From: Begonia masoniana
Taxonomy: Eukaryota; Streptophyta; Magnoliopsida; Cucurbitales; Begoniaceae
Assembly (NCBI GenBank): GCA_022432975.1
Contig: CM039512.1
Location: 7,452,858-7,516,857 of the forward strand
Reading direction: 5' to 3'
Length of the DNA: 64,000 nucleotides
Numbering within the stretch: the stretch's first letter is position 1; every line of letters begins with the position of its first letter. A program made the position numbers and the translations under genes. Shown here piece by piece: positions 57,501 to 64,000 of this stretch. The notes below the pieces were generated by a model. It did not search any database and had not been told where the DNA came from. It saw only the letters and a program-made list of their open reading frames with translations.

Positions 57501-58276
57501 ACGCTCAAAAACACTTAAAAACACCCAAAACTTCCCATTTTAACCTCACTTCACCTCTTTTCACATTTCTACACTTTTCTACGATCCCGACACCTCCAAA
57601 AATTCCGAAATTTTTACCATATCGTCCCGACGCATAAATCTTCAATCCCCGTGAAAATCTCGGAAAAACGAGTTAAAACGCCTAACAAAAAAATAGCGAA
57701 GGCGACCCGACATATCAAATTTTTTTTTAAACCAAAAATCGACAATATAACGGCTAAATTTTCAAAATCCAAAACCTGAGAAACGTTGCCGTTAAAATGC
57801 GATTTAAAACAACCAAATAACCAGATAACTCCAAACTATATACATCAAACCCAATTCAACCAAACAACCTAAAATCCATTCCGACCATAACATTCAAATT
57901 CACCACAAACGCACACCAAACAACTATACACACCGAACCAAAGTACTCAAAACCTATCCAAACCATCAACAACCAAAATATTCACAAACCCACTCCTAAT
58001 CACAAAACATGCAATACCACAACCCTTGCCAAGGACTAGGTCGAAGCGCCCCGACAAATGACCTGCACCGACGAGCTCCACGTATCCCCGACTGGTGCTA
58101 CTCCTAATCCACGTTATCGAGATCACCTGAGAGTACTTCGTCACCTACACCACAGAACACACACACACACGTAAGCTTACGCTTAGTAAGTAATGAATGA
58201 CAAATGTAAACATACACGATGCACACTACAATCACACTAAACACAAGCACCAACTAACGAACAATTTCACACACAA

Positions 58277-58483
58277 TTTGCCCGCACCGAAGTGCCTTAT
58301 TTGCCCGCACCGAAGTGCCTTAGTTGCCCGCACCGAAGTGCCTTATTTGCCCGCACCGAAGTGCCTTAGTTGCCCGCACCGAAGTGCCTTATTTGCCCGC
58401 ACCGAAGTGCCTTAGTTGCCCGCACCGAAGTGCCTTATTTGCCCGCACCGAAGTGCCTTAGTTGCCCGCACCGAAGTGCCTTA
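58277..58483. repeat. 23-bp minisatellite, nine copies
   Basis: Nine head-to-tail copies of TTGCCCGCACCGAAGTGCCTTA(T/G), alternating at the last base. Open frames across it are artefacts. Confidence 0.97.
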
Positions 58484-59723
58484 TCATTCACACGCACAAC
58501 AATACACACGCACCACAACTCCACTCAACACAATGCAACACCATAACATTCACACCCACACAGCAAACTCACCACACACAACAACTCAACTTAACTCAAT
58601 GCAAAGCCAACTCAATGCAAAGCCGTAACACAACTCAACACGAAGCAATCAATAACTAAAAGCCCTACCGTCCTGTGATGTAGGCCCGAAGGCGAACGAA
58701 AACACCCACTACTTACCTGAACGCTCGGCTTCCACTTGCTCACGGCTATCGGTCACTTCCTTCGTTCGACGACCTAAATCCACGGAACTTAAATTGATAA
58801 GTTATCAATAATTCTAAAAGGTTCTTCTAGCTAAAACTAAACAATACCTAAATAACTTCACACCCCAAAACATTCAAACTCAATTTTCTACCCCACATCG
58901 ACCGTCAAACTTTAAACGGCCATAACTTTCTCGTTTTTCAACGGAATTCGACGTGCCACCCCAACTCGGAAACCTCTACACGTCTACTATCCATTGAATC
59001 ACTCAAATTAACCAAACAAACACTATGGCCAGCTCGAAATTCTCAAAGACAGAATCGGCCCTTTAGTGTTCTTCGACCATTTTTGTGGAACACTTCACCA
59101 ATCCTCCATCTAACCCTCAAATCTACCTAAACCAAGTCATTCAACAACTAAACCATCAAAATAAGAAAGAAATCTAACATCAACACTCAATTTTCGGAAT
59201 CCCTAACCTAGGGTTTTCCAACATTCACCAAACTCAACCAAAACTCTCAAAAACACTCTCAAACTTCATCAAAAGCTATATAATTCAAAACCCATGTAAA
59301 CTTACCTTGGATTGGCTTGAAAAACTGAAGAGAAGAGAGGAGGAGGCGTTGGCTATGGAGGAGAGGGAGAAAGCTCGATGGAGGAGGAGAAGATGAGAGA
59401 AAATAACCCTTTTTCTCTTTTTATGCATTTAATGTCCAAGCAAAATTACCACAAAGCCCTCCCCCCCCATCACTTAATCCAACGCCACACAACCCCTTCA
59501 TCCACTTTAACCTTTATTCCTTCTTCCCAGAAATTAATAAAATTTGATTGGTTGAAAGAAGTTGACTTTTCAAACCACCATCCTCCACCAATCACAAGTT
59601 GTTTTGACTTGTCAAACTTTCCAATTTCTAATACACTTCAATGCACACCTTACACTTGCATAATCAACCCCTCCCTAATACAACGTAGGCTATGCACGCA
59701 ATAGAAAATACTCGGGTGTTACA

Positions 59724-60862
59724 ATGCATGTCACACGATGCTCGACACAAAGCAAAACACAACAAACAAGCAAACAATCCCTACTGTTCCATGGTGTAGG
59801 CCCGAAGGCAACAAAACACGCATCCACTACTTACCTGATTGCTCGACTTTCAATTGCTCACTTCGTCCAATAATTCACTCGCTCGATTACCTAAAATAAC
59901 GAAAACTTAACTTGTCACTAATAAATCTCTAAGGAATTCTTAAACCTAAACTAACCAAAACTACACCACAATTTAGACAAACCACACCCTAAGCCTTAAA
60001 ACCCGATTTTATGCATAATTTTACCATCCAACTTCAAACGGCCATAAATTTCTCGTTTTTCAACGGATTTCGACGTGCCACCCAAATCTGTAAACCTCTA
60101 CACGTCTACTATCCATTGAAACACTTAAATTAACCAACCAAATACATTGGCCAAGTCAGAAATGCAAAAACAGAACCGGCCCCCTTTGCTCTAAAAACTG
60201 GTTTTTCACAACTTACTTCCAATCTTCCATTTCTCTCTCAAAACCACCTACACTAATCTATTTAACAACTAAAACGTGAAATTTGGGAAGAGAACTACCA
60301 TTTAAAACCAAAAATTCGGACCTCATGGTTAGGGTTTTCCAAACCCTAACCAAACTCTCCAAAATCACCCTAAAAACCTTAAAAATCTACCCTAACAAGC
60401 ATTAAACTAAAACCACACGTGATTTTACCTTGAAAACTCTTGTAAAATTGAAAGAAATGAGTGAAGATGGAGGGCTTCAATGGCTGTCAAGACCGTGGGA
60501 AGAAAGGAGAAAAAGATGAAGAATTTCTCACATTTTACCTTTTTAACCTAAACTTTCATTCCTCTTTTAACTTTCTTCCACCAATGTTTTTAATTTTTAC
60601 AATTAAACCCTCTCTTTTCCTTTATGAATCCCAACGTGAAAAGTATCCCATTTCTCCCACATCTGCATCAAATCTTCTTCTTTTCTATTGGTCCAATTAT
60701 GCTTTGAATTTTCAACCTATACTTTTGACTATTCAACACCTTTGTTTTGACAATTCAACTTCTTTTCTTTCTTCTAACCAATAACCAATAACACTTAACT
60801 TTAAACACCCTAACCATTAATCCTAGGCCTATACATGTTATAGGAAATTCCTGGGTGTTACA
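59724..60862 (-). repeat. gypsy-4 5' LTR, right part
   Basis: Resumes with the ATGCA copy and ends CCTGGGTGTTACA at 60862. It aligns closely with 49810-50957, including exon B and donor 1 sites. Confidence 0.92.
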
Positions 60863-61544
60863 GAACTTGTCGGTTTGGTTCAGTTTTGGAGTAAAACCAA
60901 ATCAAACTGACAAGCAATCGGTTTTTTGGATTTGATCCAAAACCGATTGGCAAAATAGCTGGAACTGAATCGAAACTATCAGTTCGGTTCCGGTTCGTCA
61001 GATAATTAAAAAAAATATATTTAAAACAATATAAAATATAATATATACTTAAAAAGTAAATAAAATTATGCAATATCTCAACTAAAATTTTTTAGTACAA
61101 CACTTTACATATGAAACCAAAATAATTCTAGTTTTGAATTTTCTAAAAATTGTGACAAAAAGAGAGAATTCTAATAAATTGTCATTGATGAGTAGGTGAT
61201 CCTCATTAACCAAAAACTGAATAATATCTAAAATGATTAGCAAAATTGCTTAATACTATGTCTATCTCAGTATCTCATAAGTTCAAAAGTAAAACAGTTA
61301 ATATAGCAAAATATTAAATCAAACTAAAGTATCAAGTAAGTAATATTATCTGTTATCAAAAACCAAAAAGTGTTGAAAAAATGCTGAATAATATCCGCTT
61401 TAAGCCTTCAACTATTCCACCAATATTATAAAACTATCTTCATCTTCATTAGTTGATATAAAATTTGCAAAATATAGTTGACAAACTAATTAGGTAAAAT
61501 GAATTAGAAATATAAAATGAAAAGAAAACAAAGATGTAAAACAC

Positions 61545-61738
61545 ACATTGTCAATATCATCTACTGAATAATTAATGTTGATAAATTGATGTTTTGACGT
61601 TTGAATCCAACTTTGAGTGCAAATAAGCGCCTCGACAGTATTTGGGGACAAAGAACTATGAAATGAATCAAGTACACCTCCTCCGTTACTAAAAGATAAC
61701 TCCGAAACAACTGTTGAAAACAGGGGATGTTTTTCATC
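61545..61738 (-). pseudogene. hAT-2 transposase C-terminal fragment
   Basis: Open minus-strand stretch with FSTVVSELSFSNGG, VLDSFHSSLSPNTVEALICTQ and SW, the conserved hAT dimerisation region (family form ASESAFSTGGR...LSPxTVEALICxxxW). It begins after a possible splice acceptor near 61740. The catalytic part is not found in the roughly 1.8 kb element, so it is a remnant and non-autonomous. Confidence 0.85.
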
Positions 61739-62641
61739 CTAAAACAATAGTTAATTAATTAAAGATACAATTAAAGTTATTAAACTACAAATTTCACATT
61801 TCACATCAATGAAAACAAAATTAAAATACACAATTCACATTTCAAAGATAAAATTAATTTCACGGTTCACACTTCACATAAAAATAATGTTTTGAAAGCC
61901 TATTGGTTCTCCCTCCTCACTTCCTCTTTCTGTATTCAGTAAAAGAGGATAAATAGAGGAGAAAATGATGAAAAATTGGGGAACGAACACCACAAAATTA
62001 ATAACAATAAAACAACACAATAAAACTGCACAAAATGTTACGAAAATGATAAAGAAGAAATCACAAACAAATTGCTCTCGGTCACGCTTTAAGAGTCTCC
62101 CAAAGCAGAACGAAAATTTTATTTTTTGTTTTCATGTTTTGAATTTAAGTACCCTCTACCAAAGATGTGAAAAACCAAATAAAAAAAGTCAAAAAACAGA
62201 GAGTTGTTCCTCTGGCCAAACACAAAAAACAGAACGATCGTACCCGGTTCCTAGTGGGAGAAAGAATAGTAGAAGCGTCAGCTAGAGAGTTGAGATTCAA
62301 GAAGTTGTTAGGGGAAGCGAATGAGATTGGTTGTCGGCTGCCTAGAGAGCTTCAGACTTGGGAGAAGAAGAAATTACTTAGGGCTTCTAATTGAGAACTT
62401 CTCAGTTTTAAGTAAGAAGTAGAAATTAGAACTAGAAGTAGAAAACTGAACCAATTAGGGCTTGATCGGTTCAGCCCGGTTACTGTCGGTAATGAATGAT
62501 CCAAATAAAAAATCGAACCAATAAATTCGGTTCTTACAAGATAGAACCGCATTTCAGTTTTATTTTTCTCAAAATCGACCAGAACCGGACCGATTTCACC
62601 GTTTTCAGTCCTGTTCGATTTTGCTCACCCTTATTCGGTCT

Positions 62642-62753
62642 GTTGCCGATGGCCATAACACATCTATCTCTCTGCAATAAAGCCTTAATTTTTAATTTTC
62701 ATAGTGAGAAATTATTTCCAATGAATTTTTCAATTTCAAACTTTCCCACCATA
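62642..62753 (-). pseudogene. copia-2 gag N-terminus
   Basis: The ATG at 62753-62751 starts MVGKFEIEKFIGNNFSL, a stop (TAG-type, in place of the family Trp), then KLKIKALLQRDRCVMAIG. hAT-2 interrupts it at 62641. The gag resumes at 48434 in the same frame once one duplication copy is removed. Confidence 0.88.
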
Positions 62754-62763
62754 ATAACGAGGC

Positions 62764-62775
62764 TTTGATACCACT
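62764..62775 (-). other. copia-2 primer-binding site
   Basis: Minus strand AGTGGTATCAAAGC directly after LTR end ...CCCAACA; initiator Met-tRNA type. Confidence 0.85.
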
Positions 62776-63567
62776 TGTTGGGAATAATAATCGGTGGGAG
62801 CAATAATAATGTCGCCGCTGTAAAACGTGCAAAGTATTAATTAGGATAATTCCTATGAAAGATTGTATTGGACAATCTCTTAAATAGAATTACATTTCCA
62901 AGTAAGTTCCCACGAAAGACTTGAGGGGTCACAAACGGTCTCACTTAAATTTCAGTCTCCTAGACAGAAATTCGCTAACACAATACAATTATACCACTAA
63001 ATAAGCGGTACGAGAAACAATAGTAGATCCGATCAAAAAAATACAAAGAATATTTTCTCACACCGTAAAAATATAACGGCCAAGAAGTACGAGAAATAAT
63101 AGCTAAAATGAACACCAATAATTTTTACATGGAAACCTAAATCAGGAAAAAACCACGAGGACCAAGTCCAGAAAGATCTCACTATGGAAAATAGAATTTA
63201 CAATATTTTTTTAGATATCGAATATTCTAGAAAATATTCGCTAAGAGAAATCACCACTCTTAGAATTCTCACTGTACTCAAAAGTATTTCACCTATTTTT
63301 CTCTCACCCTCTTTCTTTTCTCTTCCCCAAACTCTCTCTATTTTCTCTCCCTCTTCTCACAGAAGAAACTCTGTTCAGCTTCTCTTCGTTGCTGGGATAA
63401 ATTTTTCTTCATTATGAACTCTCTATTTATAGAGAGAGTTCCTCTCAAGAGGACAATCACTAGCAAGATCTGAAGATTTTGCTAAAGAGTGAGGTTTAGA
63501 AGATAAAAATTTCTTTTTGCACTTCATTGATGAAGTGGGTCCCTCATCATAATGGAAAGACCCCACA
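62776..63567 (-). repeat. copia-2 5' LTR
   Basis: 792 bp. On the minus strand it begins TGTGGGGTCTTTCC (63567) and ends TTATTCCCAACA (62776). It is similar throughout to the truncated LTR at 36848-37613. A TATAAATAG box is at about 63425 on the minus strand. It interrupts an F-box-like reading frame at 63568. Confidence 0.9.
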
Positions 63568-64000
63568 TGGTGGAAGGGCGACCCACTCCCGAGTGATAGA
63601 GTTCACTATAAAGTAATCGCTTTCAAACCCGACTTTGTTGCAGCACAATAACAGATCGTCGTAGGAACCCATGACAATGATAGGATCGTAACCGTGCCAG
63701 CGTAATCCAAGAAGAATTCAATAGAAAATCCATACACTTGAATTTCGGCAACCCAAAACAAACAACGAATTGTTTCTTGTTGTTGGTTAGGGAATCTTGA
63801 AGGAGAAGCCCCACCGAATGATCCTTTTTCGATGGATTGTGATGGCGTTCGAAAAGTTTGATAAAGTAAGGAGAGGTAGTGATAGAAAGCCACCCCTTGG
63901 AGATATGCACCTAGACTAGAAAACAGAGCATAAAGGGAGGCGGCAAATGATTTCCTTGATTAAGACGTCATGAAGTTTATCGAAAGACCCTTCTTCTGAA
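63568..64000 (-). pseudogene. F-box-like protein remnant, cut by the copia-2 LTR
   Basis: A minus-strand frame ending at the LTR reads LLLCCNKVGFESDYFIVNS and then ITREWVALPPCG, the conserved start of the F-box-associated region (family form LLCxx...YxVCNPxTxxWxxLPP). Farther right (63600-63900) other frames give LLLQDSLTNN and FVVCFGLPKFK, resembling the preceding block, so at least one frameshift or an intron lies between. The F-box itself would be beyond the window. The assignment rests on a short match. Confidence 0.5.

Larger units (their letters stand above)
56984..59723 (-). mobile_element. Solo gypsy LTR (LTR-D) nested in the gypsy-4 5' LTR
   Basis: 2740 bp, plus-strand ends TGTAACGCCCCCGAACCC and CTCGGGTGTTACA, flanked by ATGCA (56979-56983 and 59724-59728). 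Minus-strand landmarks: exon B 58773-58717, GTAAGT next, acceptor before exon C at 58144, short frame ending TAG at 58106-58104; donor 1 lies near 59306. A GC island lies at about 57220-57500 and a 23-bp minisatellite at 58277-58483. Confidence 0.95.
48449..60862 (-). mobile_element. gypsy-4: complete Ty3/gypsy element inserted in hAT-2
   Basis: LTRs 48449-50957 and 55658-60862, gag-pol on the minus strand, a polypurine tract next to 50958 and a primer site before 55658. GAACT duplications lie at 48444-48448 and 60863-60867. The 5' LTR (right) is split by solo LTR-D. The internal region is the same gypsy type as gypsy-1 to gypsy-3, with stops throughout pol. Confidence 0.95.
48435..62633 (-). 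mobile_element. hAT-2 element, split after 14 bp by gypsy-4
   Basis: Left terminus TAGGGTTGTGAACT (48435-48448), right terminus the reverse complement of TAAGGGTGAGCAA (ends 62633). An 8-bp duplication flanks it with one difference: TTCGGTTT (48427-48434) and TTCGGTCT (62634-62641). Removing gypsy-4 leaves about 1.78 kb. Removing the hAT as well puts two pieces of copia-2 gag in one frame, which supports the boundaries. It contains a fragment of hAT transposase. Confidence 0.88.

Noticed and set aside
58277..58483. Regular repeats resembling a CRISPR array
   Set aside because: Head-to-tail units without unique spacers, in plant nuclear DNA.
58197..58659. Open frames across the 23-bp minisatellite
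   Set aside because: The 23-bp period is not a multiple of three, so all frames become open by repetition; no protein family resemblance.
1..64000. tRNA or rRNA genes
   Set aside because: None recognised; the only tRNA-related sequences are retrotransposon primer-binding sites.

Overview
This window is plant nuclear DNA, almost certainly from a eudicot. Evidence: Ty1/copia and Ty3/gypsy LTR retrotransposons primed by initiator Met-tRNA, PIF/Harbinger, Mutator-like and hAT DNA transposons, intron-containing genes, and host proteins of plant families (a leucine-rich-repeat cell-wall protein, a plastid-type membrane protein, an F-box remnant, a transposon-captured CIPK kinase fragment). I do not identify a species. 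One 100-base assembly gap lies at 34647-34746.

Layout. (1) 1-27977 is a single nest built in a minus-strand copia element (copia-1; 5' LTR 27849-27977). It was broken four times: by a plus-strand gypsy whose 3' end and 3' LTR fill 1-5749 (that LTR itself holds a solo LTR, 2905-5452); by a complete minus-strand gypsy (6886-17906, duplication ATCAC); by a solo LTR (20905-23472, AGGAC); and by an apparently intact autonomous Harbinger element (23712-27831, TTA). (2) 27978-36847 is the gene-bearing island: an LRR gene (28361-29599), a 1.2 kb foldback Mutator-like element (30620-31836), a non-autonomous hAT (32160-33447), the gap, and a three-exon gene for a two-helix, probably plastid membrane protein (35050-36325). 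(3) 36848-63567 is a second nest: a truncated copia LTR fused to a plus-strand gypsy (37614-47305) whose 5' LTR carries a Pack-MULE with a CIPK fragment; then a minus-strand copia (copia-2) broken by a hAT element, itself broken by a complete minus-strand gypsy (48449-60862) whose 5' LTR contains another solo LTR (56984-59723). (4) 63568-64000 is an F-box-like remnant interrupted by the copia-2 LTR.

All retrotransposon coding regions carry stops or frameshifts and are dead; many stops are TGG to TAG/TGA, as expected from deamination of methylated DNA. The only element that reads as intact is the Harbinger.

The most unusual signal is inside the long gypsy LTRs. Seven divergent LTR types share one exon-intron-like plan: a splice donor about 0.55 kb in, a 44-57 nt exon closed by AG/GTAAGT, a gap of 510-630 nt, then a GTAG/GTGAC acceptor. 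Reading across that last junction gives related short acidic peptides (Arg/Ser/Pro/Thr, then GD, then a GE-rich tail and stop). No ATG was found, so this is a candidate, not a gene.
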